A DNA stretch of 64,000 nt from Limnohabitans sp. Rim11. GTDB lineage: Bacteria; Pseudomonadota; Gammaproteobacteria; Burkholderiales; Burkholderiaceae_C. The translations under genes and the position numbers were made by a program. The notes under the pieces are model-generated. The model had not been told where the DNA came from. It was given only the letters and a program-made list of their open reading frames with translations, and searched no databases. This document shows, piece by piece, positions 9,329 through 18,876 of this stretch. The stretch's first letter is position 1, and every line of letters starts with the position of its first letter. The stretch lies in contig NZ_CXOM01000001.1 in NCBI RefSeq assembly GCF_001269365.1, positions 889,352 through 953,351 on the forward strand. Reading direction: 5' to 3'.

Positions 9329-10203
9329 ATATTCCAATTGGTTGGCTTATAGCCTTTGCTACAGCGCTTGGCGGATTTTTTTGGCTGGGCGGAGAACTCA
9401 ATAACCTGTGGGTGCCAGAAGAATATTTGATTATTTTTGGCGCTGCGTTGGGCACCTTGATCGCTTCTAATAAATGGCGCAATCTGAAAAACTTGTTCAA
9501 GGCGTTTGGTCGAATTTTTGTTCGCTCTGAATCTAACAAAGCTGCCAATCTTGCTTTGTTGTGTTTGATGTTTGAATTGCTTCAAAAAATCAAACGCGAT
9601 GGATCTCTCTCGATTGAGGCAGACATTACCAGCCCAAAATCGAGCGCCTTGTTTGCAAAATATCCAGTTGTTTTAAAACAAAATCGTTTGCTTGAATTTA
9701 TTACTGACTACTTTCGCATGATGATGGATGGCACGGTGACGCTGAGCCAACTCGAAACCGTCATGGCGCAAGAAATTGAAGTCATGAATCAAGAGTCATT
9801 GGAGCCATCCGACTCCATGGTGACCCTTGCTGACAGCATGCCAGCTTTTGGTATTGTGGCCGCCATTGTGGGCGTGATCCACACCTTGGCTTCTATCAAG
9901 CTTGGCAAGTCGCCTGGCGAAATTGGTGCAAGCATTGCCGCTGCCCTGACAGGTACATTGTTTGGCGTTTTCAGTGCTTATGCTTTGTTCGCGCCCATTG
10001 CGCGAACCCTCGAACAAAATGCAGCGTCTGATGTAAAGCCCTATGAAGCTGTCAAAGAAATTTTGATTGCTTATTACAGCAATTTCTCACCACTGGTGGC
10101 AGTTGAGTACGGCCGTAAAGTTCTATTCACAGATCAGCGTCCAAGCATGACTGAGCTGGAGGCGGGTGTGCTGTCAACATCTGGAACCAGCCTTCGCGGT
10201 TAA
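9325..10203 (+). CDS. motA: flagellar motor stator protein MotA
   Basis: 292 residues with about four membrane segments. The functionally important MotA residues are present at almost the same numbers as in E. coli: Arg91 and Glu98 in the cytoplasmic loop (RDGSLSIE), Pro173 (SMPAFGIVAAIVG) and Pro224 (FAPIARTLE). It forms the proton-conducting stator with MotB and contacts FliG. The ATGA overlap with flgL is notable, since motAB often sit near che genes instead. Confidence 0.96.
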   Translation: MNIPIGWLIAFATALGGFFWLGGELNNLWVPEEYLIIFGAALGTLIASNKWRNLKNLFKAFGRIFVRSESNKAANLALLCLMFELLQKIKRDGSLSIEADITSPKSSALFAKYPVVLKQNRLLEFITDYFRMMMDGTVTLSQLETVMAQEIEVMNQESLEPSDSMVTLADSMPAFGIVAAIVGVIHTLASIKLGKSPGEIGASIAAALTGTLFGVFSAYALFAPIARTLEQNAASDVKPYEAVKEILIAYYSNFSPLVAVEYGRKVLFTDQRPSMTELEAGVLSTSGTSLRG

Positions 10204-10210
10204 TTAGCAA

Positions 10211-10936
10211 ATGGCTACTATCAAAATCGAGCCAGTTGTCAGGCGAGGCCGTCCACAAAAGAAGGCGCGCCGAGAAGCTGCCCACGGCAACTGGAAGTTG
10301 GTGTATGCCGATTTCGTCACTGTCCTCATGGCTTTTTTCATTGTGGTTTGGATTTTGCTGTTCGATCTGGTTTCTGAGCGCGAAAGATTTGACAAGACTT
10401 GCCTTGACCCCCTCAATGAAGCATTGCAGAAACAGATCAATGAAGATCAGGCATTGCAGTCTGGCACCAATCCATTGCAGATTGAATATTCGCAAGAAGG
10501 CTTAAGGGTCACCCTTTTAGATACGCGAGAACCTATGTTCCAACGTGGTGGCACAACACTCTCTGATTTTGCCAAAAAGCAATTTCAAAAAATTGCTTCA
10601 GTGGTTGATATTTGCCCAACCCATAAATTGAAGATCGAGGGTTATACGGACTCCATGCCATATTCGGGTGGGGCAACTGGCTATGGGAATTGGGAGCTTT
10701 CAGGTGAACGTGCCAATGCTGCACGCCGAGAGTTGATTGCGCAAAAGGTTTCGATTGATCGTATTGCACAAGTCATTGGCTATGGGGACAGCGTTCCCAC
10801 ATTGCCAGACGATCCCACCAATGCCATTAACCGTAGAATTTCAATCACCATCTTGCCGCCCTTGAAGGTGAAGCGAGACTTGATGATGAATGACAAGGAA
10901 GAGTCGCCTGCGAAGTCTTCCGTCAAAGGCTATTAA
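10211..10936 (+). CDS. motB: flagellar motor stator protein MotB
   Basis: 241 residues: a short basic cytoplasmic tail, one membrane helix (about 31-52) with the proton-binding aspartate Asp34 in LVYADFVTVLMAFF, and a C-terminal OmpA-type peptidoglycan-binding domain (KIEGYTDSMPY ... NWELSGERANAARRELI). It is shorter than E. coli MotB (308 residues) but complete in its essential parts. It lies 7 bp after motA. Its stop TAA overlaps the stop of the convergent DamX-like gene at the TTAA shared by both strands. Confidence 0.95.
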   Translation: MATIKIEPVVRRGRPQKKARREAAHGNWKLVYADFVTVLMAFFIVVWILLFDLVSERERFDKTCLDPLNEALQKQINEDQALQSGTNPLQIEYSQEGLRVTLLDTREPMFQRGGTTLSDFAKKQFQKIASVVDICPTHKLKIEGYTDSMPYSGGATGYGNWELSGERANAARRELIAQKVSIDRIAQVIGYGDSVPTLPDDPTNAINRRISITILPPLKVKRDLMMNDKEESPAKSSVKGY

Positions 10937-12198
10937 GGTTTGTCTTGTTGAGGGGCGCTATAGCCCCTCAGCGCTGCCACATTCTCAATGACAATGTCAC
11001 TTGAGTTGGGCATGCGTGATGCAGCTTTTCTGGCCATCTCTGCCGTCCTGAATGGCCCGTCCACCAACATATACTTCACGTCATTGGCGCCTTCAATTCG
11101 GACTGGCACCACATAAGTTCGCTTGAGCCAATCTTTGCCTTCGGTTTCTTTTTGAGCTTCTTGCGCGGTGGCAAAAGTTTGAAATTCCAAGACAAAATGA
11201 TCTTCAGGCAATTTCGTCAGCCAGCGCTGCCCTTGCAATGCAATCTCTGGCATTTCAGTCGTGGCATCCTTGTCTTTTTCATTCGCGTTGCCAGAAGGTG
11301 CTGAACCTTCAGATGGTACCGCTTTGATGCTCTTGCTTTTGGCAGCAAAGACGCTGAGAATTTTTTCACCAAATTCGGGATGCAATACGGCGGACACGCC
11401 CACAGAAATAGTCAATAGCCCAAGGACGATGACGACCCAAGGCAAGATTTTTTTCTGAGACGGCGACGCCTTTGAACTTTTGCTTGGCGTAGCTTTGGGA
11501 GCGGAAAAGGGGGCTGCTGTGCGTAAGGGGGCTTCTGGCTTTTCTTCAGCGTTAGAAGATGTGTCCGGTACAACATATCTAACGCCACTTAATCTTTTTT
11601 CCGATTTAGCCAAGTGGTTAAAAAACTCAATGGCAATCTCTTCGGTACCGTTTCGCCGTGCTTCCTGGATTGCATTTAATTTTTGTTCAGGTGTTGGCAG
11701 ACTCAAAACCCACGTATTGATTTTTGGGTTGTTGTCAAAAATTGGCAGTGATTCTGTTTCACTGGCATCAAACATCAGTACAGCGCAAATGCCCGCGCCT
11801 GGAAAATTCTCAATCAGTTTGAGTAATATTTGAATGTCTTTCTCGCCTAAGGCATTGGCATTTTGAATGAGCCAAATTTTGTCAGGCAGGCCCTTGCTTG
11901 TAGGCTGCGTAGCGATTTGAAAAGACAAGCTGTTCAAAATCGCATTGAAGCGTTCTAGAAGCCCTTCGGTGTCGGCGGGCAGCAATACTTCTAGCGATGT
12001 TTGCGGGAAATCTTGGTTGATTCTTCTGACAACCCGCTCGCCGTAATAAGTTAGAAGTTCTTTGTACTTGCTGACCAGCACCAGGCTTTTGTTGTCCTGG
12101 CGTAGTGAAGTTAAGTAGCTTTCAATTTGCAAACGATCAACTGCCCTGAAAAAAATGTCAGGGTTGGGGGAGGCGGTTTGATCGTTGAATCCACTCAT
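10933..12198 (-). CDS. DamX-like membrane protein with C-terminal SPOR domain
   Basis: 421 residues. Residues 1-210 look like the ATPase-like domain found in DamX/ExeA relatives (segments such as LPDKIWLIQNANALGEKDIQILLKLIENF). The Walker A position (LVLVSKYKELLTYYGE) has no GKT/S, so ATP binding is doubtful. Residues 211-250 are a low-complexity Lys/Ser/Pro linker, 251-272 a membrane helix, and about 335-410 a SPOR domain expected to bind denuded septal glycan. This is type II topology with SPOR in the periplasm. A cell-division role is inferred from the domain only. It is convergent with motB. Confidence 0.7.
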   Translation of the reverse strand: MSGFNDQTASPNPDIFFRAVDRLQIESYLTSLRQDNKSLVLVSKYKELLTYYGERVVRRINQDFPQTSLEVLLPADTEGLLERFNAILNSLSFQIATQPTSKGLPDKIWLIQNANALGEKDIQILLKLIENFPGAGICAVLMFDASETESLPIFDNNPKINTWVLSLPTPEQKLNAIQEARRNGTEEIAIEFFNHLAKSEKRLSGVRYVVPDTSSNAEEKPEAPLRTAAPFSAPKATPSKSSKASPSQKKILPWVVIVLGLLTISVGVSAVLHPEFGEKILSVFAAKSKSIKAVPSEGSAPSGNANEKDKDATTEMPEIALQGQRWLTKLPEDHFVLEFQTFATAQEAQKETEGKDWLKRTYVVPVRIEGANDVKYMLVDGPFRTAEMARKAASRMPNSSDIVIENVAALRGYSAPQQDKP

Positions 12199-12227
12199 GT
12201 ATCAGGTGGATTCTAGTGTGCTTAGCC

Positions 12228-12506
12228 TCATGTCATACGGCCAATGGCGCAACTGACAAAGGATTTGGCATTGGTGATGCCGGCTTCAAGGCCAGCAACA
12301 GAGCCTTTTTCTGGATAGCCCATAGAGCGCAGTTTGTCGATGACGCTTTGTTTGATGGACGCTTCGCCCTCAAAGCTGACCAATTGTTTTTCGCGATCAA
12401 TGACCAAATTGGAAACCTGCGCGACGCTGTTGATGCCCTTGACGATTGAGTTCTCGCAGCCACCGCATTTGATGTTCTCAACTTCAACTTGGAAAGTTTG
12501 TGTCAT
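12228..12506 (-). CDS. heavy-metal-associated (HMA) domain protein, copper-chaperone-like
   Basis: 92 residues from the ATG at 12506, chosen because AAAGGAAC lies just upstream; a 16-residue upstream extension is unlikely. It contains the metal-binding motif IKCGGCENSI (Cys14, Cys17), then a ferredoxin-like HMA fold of about 70 residues. The C-terminal ~25 residues (EAGITNAKSFVSCAIGRMT) include an extra Cys and are unusual for the family. It probably binds Cu(I) or a similar soft metal. An FNR-like site lies about 80 bp upstream. Confidence 0.8.
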   Translation of the reverse strand: MTQTFQVEVENIKCGGCENSIVKGINSVAQVSNLVIDREKQLVSFEGEASIKQSVIDKLRSMGYPEKGSVAGLEAGITNAKSFVSCAIGRMT

Positions 12507-12583
12507 GACATGTTCCTTTGTGAAATGCCGCTGCATCAGTGCGGCGGTAAGCAATAAGTATGCGCTTCTGAAATAATTATCGT

Positions 12584-12597
12584 CTGATTTACATCAA
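12584..12597. promoter_or_regulatory. FNR/ANR-like site between HMA protein and glutaredoxin
   Basis: CTGAT-TTAC-ATCAA matches the FNR/ANR palindrome TTGAT-N4-ATCAA with one mismatch in the left arm. It is 78 bp upstream of the HMA-protein start and 135 bp upstream of the divergent glutaredoxin gene. Position suits the HMA gene better. Assigned from sequence resemblance only. Confidence 0.45.
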
Positions 12598-12731
12598 TCA
12601 AGCTAATCCAAGTAGCACTATTTTTGTGGTTTTTAGGTGCAAAACGCCAATATCAGCGGTGTTGGCGGGGCTCATAATGCTCACTTAGAATTGCAGCCAA
12701 CACCTTTCAACCCAGAACCTGGCAGTTTCAC

Positions 12732-12974
12732 ATGAGCCTCAAAATCGTTGTTTATTCCAAGTCAGCTTGCCCCCAGTGCGAGTCTGCCAAGATGATTCTC
12801 AAGTCCAAGTCTTTGGCCTATGAGGAAATCAAAATCGATGACGAAGCCGAGCGCATGGCCTTTTATGAAAAGTGTGGCCCTTCTGTCCGCCAGATGCCCC
12901 AAATTTTTATCAACGATCAGCGAGTGGGTGGGCTGGCTGGCTTACAAGCCGCCCTGGCCCAAATTACGCAGTAG
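12732..12974 (+). CDS. glutaredoxin, dithiol type
   Basis: 80 residues with the active-site motif CPQC (Cys13, Cys16) after the first beta strand, the conserved MPQIFINDQRVGG block (cis-Pro and glutathione-binding loop) and a C-terminal helix, so a complete minimal glutaredoxin. It reduces disulfides or glutathionylated proteins with glutathione in the cytoplasm. Its end overlaps the convergent yghU by 11 bp, which puts two glutathione-dependent proteins side by side. Confidence 0.9.
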   Translation: MSLKIVVYSKSACPQCESAKMILKSKSLAYEEIKIDDEAERMAFYEKCGPSVRQMPQIFINDQRVGGLAGLQAALAQITQ

Positions 12975-13842
12975 TCTGCCCGTTCAATTTGTCTTGAGTG
13001 CGGTGCAGGAAATCACTTGCATCGTGACGCTCATGCAATTGGGTGTTGGGTGGCCCAATGACGCGATTGACCATGCGGCCACGTTGAACGGCTGGCCTGG
13101 CCTCAATTTCATCTGCCCATCGAATCACATGCGTGTATTCGTGTACTTGTAAAAACTCGCCTGAGTCGTAGCGCTCACCTTTGGCCAGGCTGCCATACCA
13201 AGGCCAAATGGCCATGTCGGCAATGGTGTAGTCATCGCCCGCAATGAACCGATGATCGGCCAGTCGGCGGTTGAGCACGTCGAGTTCGCGTTTGACTTCC
13301 ATGGCAAAGCGATCGATGGCATATTCAATTTTGGTGGGCGCGTAGGCATAAAAGTGACCAAAGCCGCCCCCTAAATAAGGCGCGCTGCCCATCTGCCACA
13401 TGAGCCACGACATGCACTCGGTGCGCTGAGCCACATCGGTTGGCAAGAAGGCTTTGAATTTTTCAGCCAAATAAAAAAGGATCGAACCTGACTCAAAAAC
13501 ACGCACAGGCTCAGTCGTGCTGTAGTCCATCAGGGCTGGAATTTTGGAGTTGGGATTGACGTCGACAAAGCCACTGCTGAACTGCATGCCTTCAGTAATG
13601 CGAATGAGCCACGCATCGTATTCAGCGCCGCTGTGTCCCAGCTCTAGCAACTCTTCCAGCATGACAGTAACTTTGATGCCGTTGGGCGTTCCCAATGAGT
13701 AGAGCTGCAGAGGGTGCTTGCCGCGGGGCAAGGCTTGCTCGTGAGTAGGGCCCGCTACAGGGCGATTGATGTTGGCAAAACGGCCGCCACTGGCTTTTTG
13801 CCAAGTCCAAACTTTAGGGGGTGTGTAGTGGGAATCAGACAT
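12964..13842 (-). CDS. yghU: glutathione-dependent disulfide-bond oxidoreductase YghU
   Basis: 292 residues, similar along its length to E. coli YghU. Recognisable blocks are the N-terminal PPKVWTWQKASGGRFANINR, then KHPLQLYSLGTPNGIKVTVM, then SGFVDVNPNSKIPAL and VFESGSILFYLAEKF. The C-terminal helical domain has DYTIADMAIWPWYG and the tail QLHERHDASDF. YghU/YfcG proteins are GST-fold enzymes that bind two glutathiones and reduce organic disulfides or peroxides. Confidence 0.93.
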   Translation of the reverse strand: MSDSHYTPPKVWTWQKASGGRFANINRPVAGPTHEQALPRGKHPLQLYSLGTPNGIKVTVMLEELLELGHSGAEYDAWLIRITEGMQFSSGFVDVNPNSKIPALMDYSTTEPVRVFESGSILFYLAEKFKAFLPTDVAQRTECMSWLMWQMGSAPYLGGGFGHFYAYAPTKIEYAIDRFAMEVKRELDVLNRRLADHRFIAGDDYTIADMAIWPWYGSLAKGERYDSGEFLQVHEYTHVIRWADEIEARPAVQRGRMVNRVIGPPNTQLHERHDASDFLHRTQDKLNGQTTA

Positions 13843-13919
13843 TCAAGGACCTCTTCAGAATTGGGCCTAAGCGTACACGAGAATGGCGCTGATTCACACG
13901 AGGAAAAACACGGACTAAC

Positions 13920-14216
13920 TTAAGTGAAAGCAATTCCAAGAGCCGTGGCAAATACAAACAGCGATAAAGCCCCCGTCATCTTTAGGCCATAGCTTGAACC
14001 GCCACTTATGAAGCTCAAACCAGTGGTAACCAATGCCACACCAAAAATGCTGGAGCCTAAGCTGAACGCAACGGCACCCATCATGGCGGCCACGGTGTGT
14101 GTTCTAACGCCAGCCATCATGGTACCCGGCTGATGCAAACGTTCTCGCACAATGCCAATCAGAAATCCCACCCCCAAGGCGGTTAGAAAACTCAAGGTTT
14201 CGGGTGGAAGGTTCAT
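13920..14216 (-). pseudogene. MgtC/SapB-type membrane protein, short or truncated
   Basis: 98 residues with about three hydrophobic segments. The start (LSFLTALGVGFLIGIVRERLHQPG ... AGVRTHTVAAMMGAVAFSLG) matches the N-terminal membrane domain of MgtC/SapB and DUF4010 proteins. Those are usually 140-420 residues. Here the frame stops after FVFATALGIAFT, and the next gene begins 78 bp further on with no continuation in another frame. It is either a decayed remnant or a genuinely short version. It is divergent from the formate dehydrogenase operon. Confidence 0.5.
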
Positions 14217-14286
14217 TGAAACATCTTATGCCTCATTGGCAAACAAGATAAGCCCGAAACACAGCAATCCTCTAAAATTGCGCCAT

Positions 14287-16017
14287 ATGTCAGCTACAAA
14301 ACCGCCATCGCAGTCTGTCGTTGCTTTAGCCAGCCTCGAAGACATGACCCTCAAAATTCGCCAGAGGCGTCAACTCAAGGGCCGCCAAGCCGACGAAGTC
14401 GCCATGGAAGAAGTGCAGGCGCTCCTGCCCTTGGATGGCGATTTTCTAAAACAGCGTCGCGATTTGCTAATTGAGCATCTGCACAAAATTAACGATACCT
14501 ATCGAGGTCTACACGAGCATCACTTGGTTGCGTTGGCCAAGCTGATGAACATCTCGATGGCCGAAGTGTATGAGGTCGCTACTTTCTATCATCACTTTGA
14601 AATTATTCGCAATGGTGACCAAGCACCCCAGTTCACAGTGCGGGTGTGTGATGGACTGAGCTGCGACATGGCGGGAGCCAATTCCTTGCTTGCCAAGTTG
14701 CAGGCATCACTTGGCACTGACAATGTCATAGTTGTTGCTGCGCCCTGTGTGGGCCGATGCGAACAAGCACCCGTTGCGGTTGTGCATCAACACGAAATTG
14801 GACACGCCTCTGTAGACAAGGTCATGCAGGCAGTTCAATCACAAGCCATTCAGGCGGTGGTGCCCGACTACATTGACTTCAATGCGTATGTGGCCGAAGG
14901 CGGATACGCATTGCTTCAAGCTTTGGCCACCGGTCAAAAAGATTCAGAGGCTGTAATGAAGGCCATGGAAGACTCTGGCTTGCGCGGTTTAGGGGGAGCA
15001 GGATTCCCTGCTGGCCGCAAGTGGCGCATTGTGCGAGAGAAAGCTGCAACGCGGCTAATGGCGGTCAATATTGACGAAGGCGAGCCAGGCACCTTCAAAG
15101 ACAGAACGTATTTAGAACGCGACCCACATCGTTTTTTAGAAGGTATGTTGGTAGCTGCACAGGTGGTGGGCATTGAGGCCATCTACATTTATCTGCGCGA
15201 TGAGTACCACGGTTGCCGACAAATTCTGGAAGCAGAACTCCTTAAGCTTCAAGCAAATCCGCCCGTTGATTTGCCCAAGATTGAATTGCGCCGCGGTGCT
15301 GGTGCGTACATTTGCGGCGAAGAGTCGGCCATGATTGAAAGCATTGAAGGCAAGCGGGGAGAGCCGCGCATGCGACCGCCCTACATTGCGCAGCTTGGTT
15401 TGTTTGGCAGACCCACTTTAGAGCACAACTTTGAAACCCTTTATTGGGTGCGCGACATTGTGCAAAAAGGACCTGATTGGTTTTCTGGTTATGGCCGTCA
15501 CAATCGCAAAGGCCTGCGCAGCTTCAGTGTCAGTGGACGTGTCAAAAAGCCAGGCGTTAAGTTGGCGCCTGCAGGCATCACCATTGCCGAGTTAATTGAA
15601 GAGTATTGCGGTGGCATGCAAGACGGCCACGAGTTCTACGCTTACTTGCCTGGCGGTGCTTCGGGCGGCATTCTTCCCGCATCGCTCAAAGATATTCCAC
15701 TCGACTTTGACACCCTGCAACCCTACGGTTGCTTTATTGGTTCTGCCGCAGTCATTGTGTTGGGTCATCAAGACTCGGCGCGCCACGCAGCGCTCAACAT
15801 GATGAACTTCTTTGCGCATGAAAGCTGCGGACAGTGCACGCCATGTCGCGTGGGCACAGCCAAAGCTGTTCAGTTGATGCAAGCCCCCAAGTGGGACAAC
15901 AGCACTTTAGAAGATTTGAACCAAGTGATGACAGACGCCTCCATTTGTGGTTTGGGCCAAGCCGCACCCAACCCTATTCGGTGTGTGCAAAAGTATTTTC
16001 CACAGGAGATCATTTAA
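14287..16017 (+). CDS. fdsB: NAD-dependent formate dehydrogenase, fused gamma-beta subunit (FdsG-FdsB)
   Basis: 576 residues from the ATG at 14287; longer upstream starts would overlap the MgtC-like gene. Residues ~1-170 are a NuoE/FdsG-type thioredoxin-fold [2Fe-2S] domain (VYEVATFYHHFE; Cys pairs in CDGLSCDMAG and CVGRCEQAP). The remainder is NuoF/FdsB-like: LRGLGGAGFPAGRKWRIVR for FMN/NAD, GAYICGEESAMIESIEGKRG, and the [4Fe-4S] motif ESCGQCTPCRVG near the C-terminus. In Cupriavidus and Rhodobacter FdsG and FdsB are separate proteins; here they are one. The stop is immediately followed by fdsA. Confidence 0.93.
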   Translation: MSATKPPSQSVVALASLEDMTLKIRQRRQLKGRQADEVAMEEVQALLPLDGDFLKQRRDLLIEHLHKINDTYRGLHEHHLVALAKLMNISMAEVYEVATFYHHFEIIRNGDQAPQFTVRVCDGLSCDMAGANSLLAKLQASLGTDNVIVVAAPCVGRCEQAPVAVVHQHEIGHASVDKVMQAVQSQAIQAVVPDYIDFNAYVAEGGYALLQALATGQKDSEAVMKAMEDSGLRGLGGAGFPAGRKWRIVREKAATRLMAVNIDEGEPGTFKDRTYLERDPHRFLEGMLVAAQVVGIEAIYIYLRDEYHGCRQILEAELLKLQANPPVDLPKIELRRGAGAYICGEESAMIESIEGKRGEPRMRPPYIAQLGLFGRPTLEHNFETLYWVRDIVQKGPDWFSGYGRHNRKGLRSFSVSGRVKKPGVKLAPAGITIAELIEEYCGGMQDGHEFYAYLPGGASGGILPASLKDIPLDFDTLQPYGCFIGSAAVIVLGHQDSARHAALNMMNFFAHESCGQCTPCRVGTAKAVQLMQAPKWDNSTLEDLNQVMTDASICGLGQAAPNPIRCVQKYFPQEII

Positions 16018-18876
16018 ATGAACGCCCCTGTGTCCAAAGAATTGTTGGCCCCGCCCACAGTTGAATTCAAGCTCAACGACCAATCGGTGGTGGGTTTTGA
16101 AGGCGAGTCCATCCTCAATGCGGCCAAGCGCCATGGCGTCGACATTCCTCACCTTTGCTACAAGGAAGGCATGCGAGCCGATGGTAATTGCCGTGCGTGC
16201 GTGGTCGAAATTAAGGGCGAGAGAACGCTGGCGCCCAGTTGCTGTCGCAATGTCACGCCTGGCTTAGAGGTGTTGAGCCAAAGTCTTCGCGCCAAGAAAA
16301 GCCAAGAGATGGTGTTGGAGTTGTTGCTGTCTGATATGCCCGAGCAAGGTCACAAATGGACCGAGGCAGGACAGCATGGCGAGCTGAGTGATTGGGCGCA
16401 GACATTGAACGTGACAGTTAGGCCCGAACTGCAAAGCCTCAGACGTGAGCAGCCCAGTGCCGATGTGACTCACCCCGCTATGGCCGTTAACCTTGATGCA
16501 TGTATACAGTGCAATCGCTGCGTACGGGCTTGCCGCGAAGAGCAAGTGAACGATGTCATTGGCTACGCGCATCGCGGTGCGCACAGTCAAATTGTGTTCG
16601 ACCTTCAAGACGAAATGGGCAGCAGCAGTTGCGTGGCTTGTGGTGAATGCGTCCAGGCCTGCCCAACTGGCGCGCTCATGCCCAAGACGCAAGTGGGCTC
16701 GCAAGTGGTCGACAAAAAGGTGGATTCGGTCTGTCCTTTCTGTGGCGTGGGCTGCTTGCTTACCTACAACGTCAAAGAAAACCGCATTGTGAGTGTGGAG
16801 GGGCGCGATGGGCCTGCCAATCACAATCGCTTGTGTGTCAAAGGACGATTTGGCTTTGACTATATTCAGCACCCGCAACGTCTCACCGTGCCCCTCATTC
16901 GCAAAGCAGGCATCCCCAAGGATCCAGAAGCCATTCAACATCTGAATCGCAATGCAGCCAATTGGTCGGATGTGTTCAGAGAAGCGACATGGGAAGAAGC
17001 GCTGACCTTAGGTGCTGGCAAATTAAAACAATTGCGCGATACCCATGGCCCCAAGTCGTTGGCGGGCTTTGGTTCTGCCAAGGGCAGCAACGAAGAAGCC
17101 TATTTGTTCCAGAAGTTGGTACGCACAGGTTTTGGCTCCAACAACGTCGACCATTGCACACGCTTGTGCCATGCCTCCAGTGTGTCTGCATTGCTAGAGG
17201 GCGTAGGTTCTGCCGCCGTCAGCAATCAGGTGAATGATGTCGAACATGCTGGCCTGATTTTTGTCATTGGCTCCAACCCCACTGCCAATCACCCAGTGGC
17301 TGCCACGTGGATGAAAAACGCGGCCAAGCGCGGCGCCAAAATTGTCTTGGCCGACCCTCGTGTGACCGACATTGGCAAACACGCATGGCGCACGCTGCAG
17401 TTCAAGCCAGACACCGATGTGGCCATGCTCAATGCGCTCATCTACACCGTCATTGAAGAAGGTTTGGTCGATCAAGAATTTGTTCAAACGCGTGCCAGCA
17501 ATTACGAAGCACTGAAACAAAACATTCAAGGCTATAGCCCTGAGGCCATGGCGCCCATTTGCGGCGTGCCCGCAGAAGCGCTGCGTGAAGTAGCGCGCGA
17601 GTTTGCCACAAGCAAAGGTTCAATGATTTTGTGGGGCATGGGCGTTAGCCAGCACGTGCATGGCACCGACAACGCGCGTTGCCTGATTGCATTGGTCACG
17701 GTGACCGGCCAAATTGGCAAGCCAGGCTCTGGACTGCACCCGTTGCGCGGACAAAACAATGTGCAAGGCGCTAGCGATGCGGGTCTCATTCCGATGATGT
17801 ACCCCAACTACCAGCGTGTGAGCAACCCAGAGGCACACAACTGGTTTGAAAAGTTTTGGAAGACGCCCTTAGACAGCCAGCCGGGTTATACCGTGGTGGA
17901 GATCATGCACAAGGCCTTAGCCGATGACGCAGATCCGCACAAAATTCGCGGCATGTACGTCATGGGTGAAAACCCCGCCATGAGCGATCCAGACTTAAAC
18001 CATGCAAGGCATGCGCTGGCTTCGCTAGAACATTTGGTGGTGCAGGATATTTTCATGACCGAGACTGCTTGGCTGGCCGATGTTGTTTTGCCTGCGACCG
18101 CTTGGCCAGAAAAAACCGGCACTGTGACCAACACCGATCGCATGGTGCAAATGGGTCGGCAAGCTGTTGAAGCGCCAGGTCAAGCCAAAGCCGATTTGTG
18201 GATCATTCAGCAAATTGCCAAGGGCATGGGCTTGAAGTGGCAGTACGAAGGCGAACACCATGGTGTGGCTCAGGTGTATGAGGAAATGCGCCAGGCCATG
18301 CACGAAGTGATCAGCGGCATCTCATGGGATCGATTGGTGCGTGAGTCCAGTGTCACGTATCCCTGCCTGTCGGAGGAGGACCCTGGCGAGCCGACGGTGT
18401 TCAAAGATCACTTTGCAACCACCGATGGCCGTGTGCATTTGGTCCCTGCAGACATCATTCCTGCCGATGAGCGTCCTGATGCTCAATATCCCTTTGTGTT
18501 GATTACAGGCCGTCAGTTAGAACATTGGCACACCGGCAGCATGACGCGCCGCGCCACAGTGCTAGATGCCATTGAGCCTGAAGCCACAGCATCCTTGTGC
18601 GGAGCTGATTTGTTGTCATTGGGTTTGAATGCTGGCGACACTATCACCTTGGCTTCTAGGCGAGGCGAAGTGTGCTTGCGTGTAAGGCGTGACGATGGCA
18701 CACCGCAAGGCGCTGTGTTTGTGCCGTTTGCTTATTACGAAGCAGCAGCCAACCTCATGACCAATGCTGCCCTTGACCCGTTTGGCAAAATTCCAGAATT
18801 CAAATATTGCGCTATTGCTGTGAAAGCAGGTGGGCAATTGTCTGAAGCTGTTGGATTTTTTCAAGCGCCTGCTTGA
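16018..18876 (+). CDS. fdsA: NAD-dependent formate dehydrogenase, molybdenum-containing alpha subunit (FdsA)
   Basis: 952 residues. The N-terminal ferredoxin domain binds [2Fe-2S] (Cys47, 58, 61, 75). Two ferredoxin-type clusters follow ([11 protein letters not shown] and [12 protein letters not shown]), then a further cluster at [13 protein letters not shown] before the catalytic molybdopterin domain. In [11 protein letters not shown], Cys384 is the expected Mo ligand, followed by the catalytic His. It oxidises formate to CO2 and passes electrons to the NAD-reducing subunit. The end overlaps the convergent queC by 16 bp. No fdsC/fdhD or fdsD follows, so the sulfuration chaperone must be encoded elsewhere. 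Confidence 0.95.
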   Translation: MNAPVSKELLAPPTVEFKLNDQSVVGFEGESILNAAKRHGVDIPHLCYKEGMRADGNCRACVVEIKGERTLAPSCCRNVTPGLEVLSQSLRAKKSQEMVLELLLSDMPEQGHKWTEAGQHGELSDWAQTLNVTVRPELQSLRREQPSADVTHPAMAVNLDACIQCNRCVRACREEQVNDVIGYAHRGAHSQIVFDLQDEMGSSSCVACGECVQACPTGALMPKTQVGSQVVDKKVDSVCPFCGVGCLLTYNVKENRIVSVEGRDGPANHNRLCVKGRFGFDYIQHPQRLTVPLIRKAGIPKDPEAIQHLNRNAANWSDVFREATWEEALTLGAGKLKQLRDTHGPKSLAGFGSAKGSNEEAYLFQKLVRTGFGSNNVDHCTRLCHASSVSALLEGVGSAAVSNQVNDVEHAGLIFVIGSNPTANHPVAATWMKNAAKRGAKIVLADPRVTDIGKHAWRTLQFKPDTDVAMLNALIYTVIEEGLVDQEFVQTRASNYEALKQNIQGYSPEAMAPICGVPAEALREVAREFATSKGSMILWGMGVSQHVHGTDNARCLIALVTVTGQIGKPGSGLHPLRGQNNVQGASDAGLIPMMYPNYQRVSNPEAHNWFEKFWKTPLDSQPGYTVVEIMHKALADDADPHKIRGMYVMGENPAMSDPDLNHARHALASLEHLVVQDIFMTETAWLADVVLPATAWPEKTGTVTNTDRMVQMGRQAVEAPGQAKADLWIIQQIAKGMGLKWQYEGEHHGVAQVYEEMRQAMHEVISGISWDRLVRESSVTYPCLSEEDPGEPTVFKDHFATTDGRVHLVPADIIPADERPDAQYPFVLITGRQLEHWHTGSMTRRATVLDAIEPEATASLCGADLLSLGLNAGDTITLASRRGEVCLRVRRDDGTPQGAVFVPFAYYEAAANLMTNAALDPFGKIPEFKYCAIAVKAGGQLSEAVGFFQAPA

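Noticed and set aside
10946..10967. Hairpin TGAGGGGC/GCCCCTCA near the motB end
   Set aside because: It is inside the coding region of the convergent DamX-like gene and lacks a T-run on either strand, so it is not called as a terminator.
16264..16941. 225-codon open frame on the minus strand
   Set aside because: It lies wholly within fdsA, whose protein motifs are continuous on the plus strand; the minus product is His/Ala-rich without recognisable domains.
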